DNA of 64,000 nt from Pseudomonas sp. G34 (GCF_031119625.1 NZ_JAVHZV010000026.1:1-64000); one strand, 5' to 3'. Positions 46,969-57,076 are shown, counted from the first letter of the stretch. Program-made: numbers and translations. Notes: a model not told the origin generated them from the letters alone.

Positions 46969-49089
46969 TTACTTGCTGGCCATCACCAGCCGGTTGCCGC
47001 GCTCGCCGTTGCGCAGGCGCTGCAGGTGGTAGGCCACCAGGCCATCCCAGGGGCGCTGCTGGCCGAGTGTCTCGAATGCGCCGAGCGCCTCGTCAGCGCC
47101 GCTCGCCAACAGCTGGTAAGCCCCTTCGTAGGCTTCATCGCGGTCAGTTGCCGGCACGGCCATCGCCTCCAGCGGCTCGAACACCTGCACGGCCTCGGCC
47201 TTGCCCTTGAGCAGCACCTCGCCAACGGGGCGCATCGGCACCTCGGGGCAATGCTCGCGAATCGCGGCCGATACGCAGACCAGGGTGCCGATCTGGCCGT
47301 TCAGGCTTTCCAGGCGCGAGGTGGTGTTCACCGGATCACCCAGCGCGCGGTAATCGAAGATCACCGAGCCGCCGAAATTGCCCACCACCACTTCACCGCT
47401 GTGCACGGCGATGCGGGTCTGGCCGAAGGCGACGCCTTGCTCGTGCAGGGCGGCGACGTAACCCTGGGCGAAGCGGTTGATCTCCAGGGCGCAGGACAGG
47501 GCGCGCTGCTGATGGTCGGCCTGGGGAATCGGTGCCGAGAACATGATCGCCACCGCATCGCCGACGATGCGATCGAGCGTGCCTTCATGACGAAAGGCGA
47601 TGGCGATCACCTGTTCCAGGTACTCGTTGAGCAGGCTGACCGCGGCCTCCGGTTCCTGGCGCTCCATCATCGCGGTGAAGCCGGTGATGTCGGTGAACAC
47701 GAAACTGCAGGTTTGCCGCTGCCCGCCGAGCGCCAGCTGCTCCGGGTGGGCGACCAGGTGATTGACCAGGTTGGGTGACACGTAGCGCGAGAAGGCTGCC
47801 TGGATCCAGCGTTGTTCGCGCTCGGCCGCCATGTGCCGGACGATGCTGGCGGCACCGTAGACCAGCATCAGGCCGAGCGACGGGGTGAACAGGTCGAGCA
47901 GCACCCGGTGAATCGCGAAGCCGTACCAGGCCGCCGCGTTCAGCGCCGCCACCAGCACCAGCATCAGCACGGCGGACACCAGGGCGCGGGCGTACAGCGC
48001 CAGTAAGCCCAGTGCCAGGCCACCCAGCAGCAGCGCCAGGCCCTCCACGGCCAGCGCCCAGCCGGGCCGCAGCAGCAGGCTGTCGGTCAGCACCTGTTCC
48101 AGGGCCTGGGCGTGTACCTCGACGCCGGGGATGATCCCGCCCAGGGGGCTGAAGCGCAGGTCCTGCAGGCCCTGGGCCGAGGTGCCGACCAGGATGATGC
48201 TGCCGGCGACCGGCGCCGCCGAGCCGTCCAGTACCTGCCAGGCGGGGATGCTGCGGCTGGCCTGGGGCCGGGTGAAATACACCCATAGCTCGCCGCTGGC
48301 CGCCGTGGGGATCTGCAGGCGGCCGATATCCACCCGCTGCACCCCGGAATCGCTGCTGATGATCCGGTAGCGCCCCGTGCGCTGCGCCACGCGCAGTGCC
48401 TCGGCGACCAGCGATGGGCGCAGTTCCCCGGCCAGCGACACGAACAGCGGCACCCGCCGCACCACGCCATCGGCGTCGGGCCGGAAGGTCATGGCGCCGA
48501 GGCCACGGGCGGCCTGTTCGAGCTGCGGCAACGGGCGCGCCGCGCCCTGGAAGGCGGGTAGGAAAGCCAGCGGCGAGGGGCCCTGTTGCACCAGGCCGAA
48601 ACGGCTCAAGGGTGGCCCGCCGGCGGCCGCACTCTGCTCGGCGGCAAAGCCGAGCACCACATTGCCGCGCGAAAGTACCTCGGCGAATTGCCCGTCGTGG
48701 CTCGGCAGCGCGGCCAACTGCGTGGCCAGGGCCGGTGGCAGCAGGTTGCCGCGCAGCAGTTGTTCGGGTGAGGTGCGATCGGGCTCGGCGAACAGCACAT
48801 CGAACACCACCGCCGCGGCGCCGGCCTGCTCGAGCCGCTGCACCAGCTCTGCCACCTGGGTGCGCGGCCAGGGCCACTGGCCAATGCGCTTGAGGCTCTC
48901 CTCGTCCAGGTCGACGACCCGCACCGGCGCCTCCTGATAGGGCCGCGGCTGCCAGCGCTGGTACTGATCGAACACCGCGTGGCGAGCCTTCTGCACCGGC
49001 ATCGGGTCGAGCAGAAACACCACGCAGAGGCCCAGCAGGATGGCCAGGCAGAAGGCGCCACCGGAGGAGGTCAGGCGAGGTCTAGGCAC
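46969..49089 (-). CDS. CHASE2-domain adenylate/guanylate cyclase
   Basis: A 706-residue membrane cyclase: N-terminal TM (about 13-32), extracytoplasmic CHASE2 sensor (to about 330), three TM helices (about 345-420) and a class III cyclase domain (460-640). Metal-binding Asp residues are in SFVFTDITGFTAMM and DRIVGDAVAIMFS; FDYRALGDPVNTTSRLE carries the base-recognition and transition-state region. A C-terminal tail resembles a TPR-like helix. It would make cAMP in response to a periplasmic signal. It converges on the FecR/OmpA-like operon. Confidence 0.9.
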   Translation of the reverse strand: MPRPRLTSSGGAFCLAILLGLCVVFLLDPMPVQKARHAVFDQYQRWQPRPYQEAPVRVVDLDEESLKRIGQWPWPRTQVAELVQRLEQAGAAAVVFDVLFAEPDRTSPEQLLRGNLLPPALATQLAALPSHDGQFAEVLSRGNVVLGFAAEQSAAAGGPPLSRFGLVQQGPSPLAFLPAFQGAARPLPQLEQAARGLGAMTFRPDADGVVRRVPLFVSLAGELRPSLVAEALRVAQRTGRYRIISSDSGVQRVDIGRLQIPTAASGELWVYFTRPQASRSIPAWQVLDGSAAPVAGSIILVGTSAQGLQDLRFSPLGGIIPGVEVHAQALEQVLTDSLLLRPGWALAVEGLALLLGGLALGLLALYARALVSAVLMLVLVAALNAAAWYGFAIHRVLLDLFTPSLGLMLVYGAASIVRHMAAEREQRWIQAAFSRYVSPNLVNHLVAHPEQLALGGQRQTCSFVFTDITGFTAMMERQEPEAAVSLLNEYLEQVIAIAFRHEGTLDRIVGDAVAIMFSAPIPQADHQQRALSCALEINRFAQGYVAALHEQGVAFGQTRIAVHSGEVVVGNFGGSVIFDYRALGDPVNTTSRLESLNGQIGTLVCVSAAIREHCPEVPMRPVGEVLLKGKAEAVQVFEPLEAMAVPATDRDEAYEGAYQLLASGADEALGAFETLGQQRPWDGLVAYHLQRLRNGERGNRLVMASK

Positions 49090-49394
49090 GCGGCAAGGCT
49101 CCGGGCGGGGTGGAAAACGGCAGGGCGGGCATGGACGTCACCTGAGTACGGGGCTGATCGAGCGTAGCATTTCGCACTGCCGTGCCATCGGCCTGCCCTG
49201 ACCCTGCGCGCCGCGGTTGTGGCCACCAGGCATGCAGCGGGTCAGCCGTCGGGGTTACAGTATCGGCGAACGGTTATTGAGGTGAGGGATTGTGCGGCAA
49301 GCCCGCCCCGCCTGGATAGACCTGGCCAGCAGGGCCGCTGAACAGCGAAACCTTCCAGCGACCCGCCCAACCACCCGCAGCAGGAGTACCCGCA

Positions 49395-50606
49395 ATGAAC
49401 CAGCCCCTCTCCACAGGCATCCGCATGGAGGGAGGCGTGCTGGCCTTTCCCGTGCACTTCATGCGCGGCGGCACCTCCACCGGCCTGGTGATCGACGAAC
49501 GCGTCGCGCCCCAGGACATCGTCCTGCGCGAGGAGCTGCTACGCCATCTGATGGGCGTGCCGCTGCACGGTGAGCTGCCTGGCAACCGCCAGCTCACCGG
49601 CCTGGGCCGCGGCCCGGCGACCAGCAACAAGGTGTTCTTCGTCGAACTGGAAAATGCCGAGGGCAAGCGGCGCCTGGTCAGCACCCTGGCGCAACTGGCC
49701 GCCAGCCACTCGGCCATCGACTGGAGCGTGAACTGCGGCAACATGTCCTCGGCGCTGCCGCTATGGGCGCTGGACGTGGGGCTGGCCGAGGGCACGAACG
49801 GCGATTTCGAGATCGATATCCGCAACACCAACACCGGGGTGATCACCACCGGCCGGGTGCTGCGCGAAGCCGACAACGCCCTGCGCAAGGTGGCGATCCC
49901 CGGCGTGCCGGGACAGTTTCCCGGAGTCGATCTGTTCCTCCATCACCCGGTCGGCGCCAAGACCGGTGCCTTGCTGCCCACCGGCAATGTGCTGGATGTC
50001 ATCGATGGCCACCCGGTGTCCTGTGTGGATGTGGCGGTGCCGATGGTGATCATCGAGGCGGCGTCTTTCGGCAAGACGGCGCGCGAGCCGCTCGCCGAGC
50101 TGGAGGCCGATGGCGCCTTCATGCAGGCGCTGCGCGAGGTGTGGATCGAGGCGGGGCTGCGCATGGGCCTGAAAAAACGCAGTGGCGAGCCGATGAGCCG
50201 CGAGGACATCAGCCGCAGCGAAACCATCCCCAAGGTGTGCATCGTCGGCCCGGCTGCAGCCGGCGGCACGGTGTCGGTACGCTACTTCACCCCGCAGACG
50301 CTGCATGCCTCCATGGCGGTATCCGGTGGCTGCTGCCTGGCTGCCGCCACGCTGATTCCGGGCACCGTCGCCGCCCGCCTGGCTGCCGCGAAAGCGGCTG
50401 TGGGCGAGCAATTCGGCGAATATGCGGTGGCCATGGAAAACCCTGCCGGCACCCTCGACGCCACCGTGGTGGCCCGCGACCTCGGCGCCGGCCTGGAGGT
50501 GAAAACCGTGGCCTACCGACGCAGCGCCCAGGTGCTGCAACGCGGCCATGTGCCGCTGTACAACGCTTCGGATGAGTTGGTGGCGGCGCTGGTGGCGTTG
50601 ATCTAG
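49395..50606 (+). CDS. PrpF-family isomerase (4-oxalomesaconate tautomerase-like)
   Basis: A 403-residue PrpF-type protein with the diaminopimelate epimerase-like fold. FMRGGTSTGLVI, SVNCGNMSSALP and KVCIVGPAAAGG are diagnostic. Members shift a double bond in methylaconitate (PrpF) or oxalomesaconate (GalD). There is no methylcitrate or gallate gene nearby, so the substrate is open. AGGAG lies upstream of ATG 49395. The 305 bp before it show no other gene. Confidence 0.85.
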   Translation: MNQPLSTGIRMEGGVLAFPVHFMRGGTSTGLVIDERVAPQDIVLREELLRHLMGVPLHGELPGNRQLTGLGRGPATSNKVFFVELENAEGKRRLVSTLAQLAASHSAIDWSVNCGNMSSALPLWALDVGLAEGTNGDFEIDIRNTNTGVITTGRVLREADNALRKVAIPGVPGQFPGVDLFLHHPVGAKTGALLPTGNVLDVIDGHPVSCVDVAVPMVIIEAASFGKTAREPLAELEADGAFMQALREVWIEAGLRMGLKKRSGEPMSREDISRSETIPKVCIVGPAAAGGTVSVRYFTPQTLHASMAVSGGCCLAAATLIPGTVAARLAAAKAAVGEQFGEYAVAMENPAGTLDATVVARDLGAGLEVKTVAYRRSAQVLQRGHVPLYNASDELVAALVALI

Positions 50607-50661
50607 CGGCGGCGGGCAGGGGGCAGCGGTGCGTTGTCCCGGATCTTGTCGGCACGGTGTG

Positions 50662-52125
50662 TTAACGCACCACCAACCGCTCCGGCGCTTGCCAACCGCC
50701 ACCCAGCGCCCTGAAGGCCGCGATGGCGGCGCGGGCCGATTCGGTCTGGGCTTGCGCCCGGGCGTCTGCGGTGCGCAGCAGGGTCTGGTCGGCGTTGAGC
50801 ACGTCGATCAGGCTGGCAGCGCCGCTCTGATAGGCGGTGAATGACGACTGCCTGGCGCTTTCCAGCGAGGCTTCACCGGCTGCCAGGGTGTTTGCCTGGG
50901 TCTCGCGGTTGACCAGCGCCGAAAAGGCGTTCTCCACATCCTCACTGGCGCGCAGGACCGACTGGCGATAGGCCGCCAGCGCTTCGGCTTCGCGGCCTTT
51001 GGCCTGAGCGATCTGGGCGTTGATACGGCCGAAATCGAACAGCCGCCAGCGCAGGCCCAGCGCGCCCGCCGATTGCGCGGCACCACTGCTGAACAGGTTG
51101 CCACTTTGCGTGGTGGCGCTACCGAGCAAGGCGCTGAGCGAGAATTTCGGGTAGTACTCGCTGATCGCCTCGCCGATGCGCGCATTGGCGGCGACCAGGC
51201 GCTGCTCGGCAGCGATCAGGTCGGGCCGGCGGCGCAGCAGGTCAGCGGGGGTGCCCGTCGCCGCGAGTTGCGGCGCACGTGGAATGGCGTTTGCGGCAGC
51301 GAGTTCGGCGCGGTGGGTGCCCGGCGCACTGCCGAGCATCACATCCAGCGCATTCATGGCCGCATCGAGGCCCGCCAGCAGGACCGGCACGCTGGCCCTC
51401 ACGTGCGCGAGCTCGCCTTCGGCCTGCTGCACCTGATACTCGGCGGCCAGGCCCCGGGCGTGCAGCAGGCGCACCTTGTCCAGCAACGCCTGCTGGGTAT
51501 CGGCCTGCCGCCTGGCAATCGCCAGCCGCGCCTGCAGGCCGCGGATGCTGGTGTAGACATCCGCGGTCTGCGCGGCGACCGCCAGCCGCGTGGCGACAGC
51601 GCCGGCTTCGGACGCCTGGTAGTCCGCCAGGGCGGCTTCCTTGGCACTGCGCAGGCCGCCAAATACATCCAGCTCCCAGCCGGCTTCGAGGTTGGCCTCG
51701 TAGCTATTACCATAGCGGTCGTAGCCAGGCGCGGCGTCCAGCACCCGGCCCAGCGGCGTTTCCACCGATTGATAGGCACGTGCGGCCTGACCGTTGACCG
51801 TGGCCGAGGGCAGCAGCGCCGCATTGGCGGCGCCCAGGCCGGCACGGGCTTGCGACACCCGGGCTAGGGCCTGGGCGATGTCGAGGTTCTGTGCCAGGGC
51901 CTTGTCGACCAGGGCGCTCAGCTGGGCGTCGCCAAAGCCCGCCCACCAGCGGGCGAAACTGGCCGGTGCCACCGCGGCTCGCCGTTCCACGGCGGCCTGA
52001 CCCAGGTAACGGTCGGCTAGCGGTGCGTCCGGGCGATGGTAATCCGGGCCGACTGTGCACCCCGCTGCCAGGCTGGTGCTGATCACGAGGGCAAGGGTGC
52101 GCATGGCAGGCATGGGAATTCTCAT
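50662..52125 (-). CDS. RND efflux outer-membrane channel lipoprotein (OprM/NodT family)
   Basis: A 487-residue outer-membrane factor. The lipobox is SLAAGC (Cys23 from ATG 52125); later ATGs at 52113 and 52104 are possible. Paired TolC-like repeats include FARWWAGFGDAQLSALVDKA, NLDIAQALARVSQARAGLGA and the second-half RRPDLIAAEQRLVAANARIG. It is transcribed away from the TetR gene with a shared operator, so channel and pump are co-regulated. Confidence 0.9.
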   Translation of the reverse strand: MRIPMPAMRTLALVISTSLAAGCTVGPDYHRPDAPLADRYLGQAAVERRAAVAPASFARWWAGFGDAQLSALVDKALAQNLDIAQALARVSQARAGLGAANAALLPSATVNGQAARAYQSVETPLGRVLDAAPGYDRYGNSYEANLEAGWELDVFGGLRSAKEAALADYQASEAGAVATRLAVAAQTADVYTSIRGLQARLAIARRQADTQQALLDKVRLLHARGLAAEYQVQQAEGELAHVRASVPVLLAGLDAAMNALDVMLGSAPGTHRAELAAANAIPRAPQLAATGTPADLLRRRPDLIAAEQRLVAANARIGEAISEYYPKFSLSALLGSATTQSGNLFSSGAAQSAGALGLRWRLFDFGRINAQIAQAKGREAEALAAYRQSVLRASEDVENAFSALVNRETQANTLAAGEASLESARQSSFTAYQSGAASLIDVLNADQTLLRTADARAQAQTESARAAIAAFRALGGGWQAPERLVVR

Positions 52126-52140
52126 TGGCGAAAATACATA

Positions 52141-52164
52141 GTGACCATATTATAGATTGGTCAC
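52141..52164. promoter_or_regulatory. TetR operator 1, between channel and tetR genes
   Basis: GTGACCA-N10-TGGTCAC, perfect 7-bp arms. On the minus strand TTGACA (52169-52174) and TAATAT (52147-52152) form a promoter for the channel gene with the operator over it. The same dyad with the same spacing recurs at 52829-52852. Confidence 0.82.
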
Positions 52165-52203
52165 TTTCTGTCAATCAGCTCACCGTGGAGTTAAGCTCTA
52201 GGC

Positions 52204-52818
52204 ATGAACGACGACAAGAACACCTCGACCACACGTGGGCCGCAGGATCACGAGATCCGCGACCAGATCATCAACGCCGCGACCCAGCATTTCGGCCACT
52301 ACGGCTACGAGAAAACCACGGTTTCGGATCTTGCCAAGGCGATCGGTTTTTCCAAGGCCTACATCTACAAGTTCTTCGATTCCAAGCAGGCGATCGGTGG
52401 GGTGATCTGCACCAATCGCCTGGCCATGATCATGGCCATCGTCGAGGCGGCACTGGCCGATGCACCGAGTGCTTCGGAGAAGCTGCGGCGCCTGTTCCGC
52501 TCGATTTCAGAGGCTGGCAGTGATCTTTTCTTCCACGACCGCAAGCTCTACGACATCGCCGCGGTGGCGTCGCGCGACCAATGGCCATCGGTCAAGGCGC
52601 ACGAGCTGCGCATTCGTGAGCTGATTCAGCAGATTCTCCTCGAGGGCCGTGAAACCGGCGAATTCGAGCGCAAGACGCCGCTGGACGAAACCACCAATGC
52701 GATCTTTCTGATCTTGCGGCCCTACGTCAATTCCGCCCAGCTGCAATACAACCTGGACAACGCCGCCGAGGCCGCCGCGCACCTGCCGGCGCTGATATTA
52801 CGCAGCCTGGCTCCATAG
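52204..52818 (+). CDS. TetR-family repressor of the efflux pump
   Basis: A 204-residue TetR protein: HTH at about residues 30-60 (GYEKTTVSDLAKAIGFSKAY, IYKFFDSKQAIGG) and a C-terminal ligand domain. It lies between the divergent channel gene and the adaptor/pump genes and is bracketed by two identical operator dyads. It should repress itself and all pump genes, releasing them on binding a toxic ligand. Confidence 0.9.
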   Translation: MNDDKNTSTTRGPQDHEIRDQIINAATQHFGHYGYEKTTVSDLAKAIGFSKAYIYKFFDSKQAIGGVICTNRLAMIMAIVEAALADAPSASEKLRRLFRSISEAGSDLFFHDRKLYDIAAVASRDQWPSVKAHELRIRELIQQILLEGRETGEFERKTPLDETTNAIFLILRPYVNSAQLQYNLDNAAEAAAHLPALILRSLAP

Positions 52819-52828
52819 CCTTTCGATT

Positions 52829-52863
52829 GTGACCATTGACAGATTTGGTCACTGGTTTAAGAA
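52829..52863 (+). promoter_or_regulatory. TetR operator 2 with the pump promoter
   Basis: GTGACCA-N10-TGGTCAC at 52829-52852 encloses a consensus -35 TTGACA (52836-52841); a -10 TAAGAA (52858-52863) follows at 16 bp. Repressor binding would hide the -35, giving tight control of the adaptor, pump and FabF-like genes. Confidence 0.82.
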
Positions 52864-52889
52864 TGAGGTTCCTGAATTGCTCTTGAGTG

Positions 52890-53999
52890 ATGGAACCCAT
52901 GCGCCTAGTGCCCGCCGCTTTTGCCGTTTGCCTGCTGCCTCTCGTCCTGGTGGCGTGCGGCGATTCGTCAGTCCAGAAAGACCCACGTAGCAAGCCGCCG
53001 CTGGTGCGGGCGGCAGTGGTCGAACACTCATCCGAGGCTGGCCGTTCCTTTACCGGCGTGGTGGTGGCGCGCACCCAGAGCGACCTCGGCTTTCGCGTGT
53101 CAGGCAAGGTGCTGGAGAGGCTGGTCGACACCGGCGAGCCGGTCAGGCGCGGCCAGCCGCTGATGCGCCTCGATCCTATCGACCTGCAGCTGCAGGCGAG
53201 GGCGCAGCAGGAGGCGGCGGCATCCGCTCAGGCGCGGGCCAGGCAGACGGCTGACGATGAGGTCCGTTATCGTGGCCTGGTGGCGGCCGGTGCGGTGTCG
53301 GCCTCGGCTTACGACCAGATCAAGGCGGCCGCGGATTCCGCCAGGGCGCAGCTCAGGGCAGCCCAGGCCCAGGCCGATGTGGCGCGCAACGCCACCGGCT
53401 ACGCGGTATTGCAGGCTGATGCCGATGGCGTAGTGATGGACACCCTGGCCGAGCCCGGCCAGGTGGTCAGCGCCGGGCAAGCGGTGGTGCGGCTGGCGCG
53501 GGCGGGGCAGCGTGAAGTCATCGTGCACCTGCCGGAAACCCTGCGCCCGACGCCGGGCTCGAGCGCCCAGGCTGCCCTGTATGGCAGCCGTGGCGCCTCC
53601 GTTACGGCCAAACTGCGCCTGCTCTCCGAGGCGGCCGATGCCACCACCCGGACCTTCGAGGCCCGCTATGTACTCGACGGTGCGTTGGCCCATGCGCCGC
53701 TCGGTGCCACCATCACCCTCGATATCGCCGCAGCGAACAGTGCTGCTCAGGTGCTGCAGGTGCCCGTCGCCGCGCTCTACGATCCGGGTACCGGCCCTGG
53801 CGTGTGGGTGATCGCTGGCGAGCCGGCGAAAGTCGCCTGGCGCCCCGTTCAGGTAATAGGCATCGGTGATGAGGCGGCGCGTGTCGCCGGCCAGCTCAAT
53901 GCCGGCGAGCACGTAGTGGCCCTCGGTGCCCACCTGCTACGTGATGGCGACGAAGTACGGTTTGCCCAGGCGCCAGCAGTCGCCGGGAGCCAGCCATGA
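52890..53999 (+). CDS. RND efflux periplasmic adaptor lipoprotein
   Basis: A 369-residue membrane-fusion protein. Lipobox LVLVAC23 after a short signal, then lipoyl half-motif (FRVSGKVLERLVDTGEPVRR), a coiled-coil hairpin (about 95-170, rich in Ala, Gln, Arg), the second lipoyl half (ADGVVMDTLAEPGQVVSAGQ) and a beta-barrel. ATG 52890 is used; GTG 52887 and ATG 52899 are near. Its stop overlaps the pump start by 4 bp. Confidence 0.9.
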   Translation: MEPMRLVPAAFAVCLLPLVLVACGDSSVQKDPRSKPPLVRAAVVEHSSEAGRSFTGVVVARTQSDLGFRVSGKVLERLVDTGEPVRRGQPLMRLDPIDLQLQARAQQEAAASAQARARQTADDEVRYRGLVAAGAVSASAYDQIKAAADSARAQLRAAQAQADVARNATGYAVLQADADGVVMDTLAEPGQVVSAGQAVVRLARAGQREVIVHLPETLRPTPGSSAQAALYGSRGASVTAKLRLLSEAADATTRTFEARYVLDGALAHAPLGATITLDIAAANSAAQVLQVPVAALYDPGTGPGVWVIAGEPAKVAWRPVQVIGIGDEAARVAGQLNAGEHVVALGAHLLRDGDEVRFAQAPAVAGSQP

Positions 54000-56900
54000 G
54001 TGAGGGACGTTTCAACCTGTCGGCCCTGGCGGTCCGCGAGCGTTCCATCACCTTGTTCCTGATCCTGCTGATTGCGGTGGCCGGCACCCTGGCGTTCTTT
54101 AAGTTGGGCCGCGCGGAAGATCCACCCTTCACCGTCAAGCAGATGACCATCATCACTGCCTGGCCGGGCGCCACCGCCCAGGAAATGCAGGACCAGGTCG
54201 CCGAACCGCTGGAAAAGCGCATGCAGGAGCTGAAGTGGTACGACCGCAGCGAAACATACACCCGCGCCGGCCTGGCATTCACCCTGGTGTCGTTGCTCGA
54301 TAGCACGCCGCCGTCGCAGGTACAGGAACAGTTCTACCAGGCCCGCAAGAAGCTGGGTGATGAAGCCAAGACCTTGCCGGCCGGTGTCATCGGGCCAATG
54401 ATCAACGACGAGTTCTCCGATGTGACTTTCGCGGTCTATGCCCTGAAGGCCAAGGGCGAACCACAGCGCCAACTGGTGCGTGATGCCGAGTCGCTACGCC
54501 AGCGCCTGCTGCACGTGCCGGGGGTCAAGAAGGTCAACATCATCGGCGAACAGGCCGAGCGCATCTTCGTGTCCTTCTCCCATGACCGCCTGGCGACCCT
54601 GGGCATAACGCCGGCGGACATCTTCGCCGCGCTCAACAGCCAGAACGCGCTGACGCCCGCCGGCTCGGTGGAGACCAGTGGCCCGCAAGTGGTGATGCGC
54701 CTGGATGGCGCCTTCGACAAGCTGGCGAAGATCCGTGAGACGCCGATCACCGTGCAGGGCCGGACCCTGAAGCTTGCCGATGTGGCAACCGTGGAGCGCG
54801 GCTACGAGGACCCGGCGACCTTTCTGGTGCGCAACGGTGGCGAGCCTGCGCTGCTGCTCGGTGTGGTGATGCGCGAGGGCTGGAACGGCCTCGATCTTGG
54901 CGCGGCGCTGGATGCGGAAACGGTGCGCATCAATGACGCCATGCCGCTGGGCATGACGCTGGACAAGGTCACCGACCAGGCGGTCAACATCAGTTCGTCC
55001 GTCGATGAGTTCATGGTCAAGTTCTTCGTCGCCCTGCTGGTAGTGATGCTGGTCTGCTTTATCAGCATGGGCTGGCGCGTGGGTGTGGTGGTGGCTGCCG
55101 CCGTGCCATTGACCCTGGCCATCGTCTTCGTGGTGATGGCGGCCACCGGCAAGAATTTCGACCGCATTACCCTGGGTTCGCTGATTCTCGCTCTGGGCCT
55201 GCTGGTGGACGACGCCATCATCGCCATCGAAATGATGGTGGTGAAGATGGAGGAGGGCTACGACCGCTTCAAGGCATCGGCCTATGCCTGGAGCCACACC
55301 GCGGCGCCGATGCTCGCCGGCACGCTGGTTACCGCCATCGGCTTCATGCCCAACGGCTTCGCGCAGTCCACGGCCGGCGAGTACACCAGCAACATGTTCT
55401 GGATCGTCGGCATCGCGCTGATCGCCTCCTGGGTGGTGGCCGTGGCGTTCACCCCCTACCTGGGCGTGAAGCTGCTGCCCGACATCAAGCAGGTCGAGGG
55501 CGGTCACGCGGCCATCTACAACACCCGCCCCTACAACCGCTTCCGCAACCTGCTGGGGCGCGTCATCGCTCACAAGTGGCTGGTGGCCGGCGTGGTGATC
55601 GCCGCGTTCGTAGTGGCTGTATTGGGCATGGGGCTGGTGAAGAAGCAGTTCTTCCCGACCTCTGATCGCCCCGAGGTACTGGTCGAACTGCAGATGCCGT
55701 ACGGCACCTCCATCGAGCAGACCAATGCCACGGCAATCAAGGTCGAGTCCTGGTTGCGCGAACAGGAAGAAGCCAGGATCGTTACCTCTTACATCGGTCA
55801 GGGCCCACCGCGGTTCTTTCTGGCCATGGCGCCGGAGCTGCCTGACCCGTCGTTTGCCAAGATCGTGGTGCTGACGGACAGCCAGGAGGCCCGCGAAGCG
55901 CTGAAACTGCGCATCCGTGAGGCGGCCTCCGAAGGGCTGGCGCCCGAGGCCAAGGTGCGCGTGACGCAACTGGTGTTCGGCCCGTACTCGCCATACCCGG
56001 TGGCCTATCGGGTGATGGGGCCCGAGCCCATGCAACTGCGCGAGATCGCCAGCCGCGTGCAGGCGGTGTTGCAGGCCAGCCCGATGATGCGCACGGTGAA
56101 CGCCGACTGGGGCCCATTGGTACCCACGCTGCATTTCTCGCTGGATCAGGATCGCCTGCAGGCCGTTGGCCTGAGCTCAAGCGCGGTGGCGCAGCAACTG
56201 CAGTTCCTGCTCAGCGGCGTGCCGATCACCTCGGTGCGCGAGGACATCCGCGCCGTGCAGGTGGTCGGTCGCGCGGCCGGGGATATCCGTCTCGATCCGG
56301 CGAAAATAGAGGGCTTTACCCTGGTTGGCTCAACTGGTCAGCGCATTCCGCTGTCCCAGGTCGGCGACGTGGATGTGCGCATGGAAGACCCGATCCTGCG
56401 CCGCCGCGACCGCACCCCGACCATCACCGTGCGCGGCGACATCGCTGAAGGGCTGCAGCCGCCGGATGTGTCCACGGCGGTGTGGAACGAGCTGCAACCG
56501 ATCATCGCGACGCTACCGGCCGGCTACCGGATCGAGATGGCCGGCTCCATCGAGGAGTCCGGCAAGGCCAGCAAGGCGATCGCGCCACTGCTACCGATCA
56601 TGATTGCCCTGACGCTGCTGATCATCATCCTGCAGGTGCGGTCGATCTCGGCCATGGTCATGGTGTTTCTCACCTCGCCGCTGGGCCTGATCGGTGTGGT
56701 GCCGGTGTTGTTGCTGTTCCAGCAGCCGTTCGGCATCAATGCCCTGGTCGGCCTGATCGCGCTGTCGGGAATCCTGATGCGCAACACGCTGATCCTGATC
56801 GGGCAGATCCACCACAACGAGCAGGAGGGCCTTGACCCGTTCAGCGCGGTGGTCGAAGCCACCGTGCAGCGCGCCCGACCGGTGTTGTTGACGGCGCTGG

Positions 56901-57076
56901 CGGCGATCCTAGCCTTCATCCCCCTGACCCATTCGGTGTTCTGGGGAACCCTGGCCTACACCCTGATCGGCGGCACCTTCGTCGGCACCATCATGACCCT
57001 GGTGTTCCTGCCGGCGATGTACGCCATCTGGTTCAGGATCCGCCCGAACGACGCAACCAAGGACGCGCACGCGTGA
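53996..57076 (+). CDS. RND efflux pump inner-membrane protein
   Basis: A 1026-residue AcrB-superfamily transporter with 12 TM helices and two large periplasmic loops. The N-terminal ITLFLILLIAVAGTLAFFKL is TM1, and the proton-relay Asp pair is in LGLLVDDAIIAIEMM of TM4. Its size and sequence put it in the branch near TriC/VexD-type pumps rather than MexB. It works with the adaptor and the OprM-like channel to expel toxic compounds, perhaps lipophilic ones. Confidence 0.92.
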   Translation: MSEGRFNLSALAVRERSITLFLILLIAVAGTLAFFKLGRAEDPPFTVKQMTIITAWPGATAQEMQDQVAEPLEKRMQELKWYDRSETYTRAGLAFTLVSLLDSTPPSQVQEQFYQARKKLGDEAKTLPAGVIGPMINDEFSDVTFAVYALKAKGEPQRQLVRDAESLRQRLLHVPGVKKVNIIGEQAERIFVSFSHDRLATLGITPADIFAALNSQNALTPAGSVETSGPQVVMRLDGAFDKLAKIRETPITVQGRTLKLADVATVERGYEDPATFLVRNGGEPALLLGVVMREGWNGLDLGAALDAETVRINDAMPLGMTLDKVTDQAVNISSSVDEFMVKFFVALLVVMLVCFISMGWRVGVVVAAAVPLTLAIVFVVMAATGKNFDRITLGSLILALGLLVDDAIIAIEMMVVKMEEGYDRFKASAYAWSHTAAPMLAGTLVTAIGFMPNGFAQSTAGEYTSNMFWIVGIALIASWVVAVAFTPYLGVKLLPDIKQVEGGHAAIYNTRPYNRFRNLLGRVIAHKWLVAGVVIAAFVVAVLGMGLVKKQFFPTSDRPEVLVELQMPYGTSIEQTNATAIKVESWLREQEEARIVTSYIGQGPPRFFLAMAPELPDPSFAKIVVLTDSQEAREALKLRIREAASEGLAPEAKVRVTQLVFGPYSPYPVAYRVMGPEPMQLREIASRVQAVLQASPMMRTVNADWGPLVPTLHFSLDQDRLQAVGLSSSAVAQQLQFLLSGVPITSVREDIRAVQVVGRAAGDIRLDPAKIEGFTLVGSTGQRIPLSQVGDVDVRMEDPILRRRDRTPTITVRGDIAEGLQPPDVSTAVWNELQPIIATLPAGYRIEMAGSIEESGKASKAIAPLLPIMIALTLLIIILQVRSISAMVMVFLTSPLGLIGVVPVLLLFQQPFGINALVGLIALSGILMRNTLILIGQIHHNEQEGLDPFSAVVEATVQRARPVLLTALAAILAFIPLTHSVFWGTLAYTLIGGTFVGTIMTLVFLPAMYAIWFRIRPNDATKDAHA

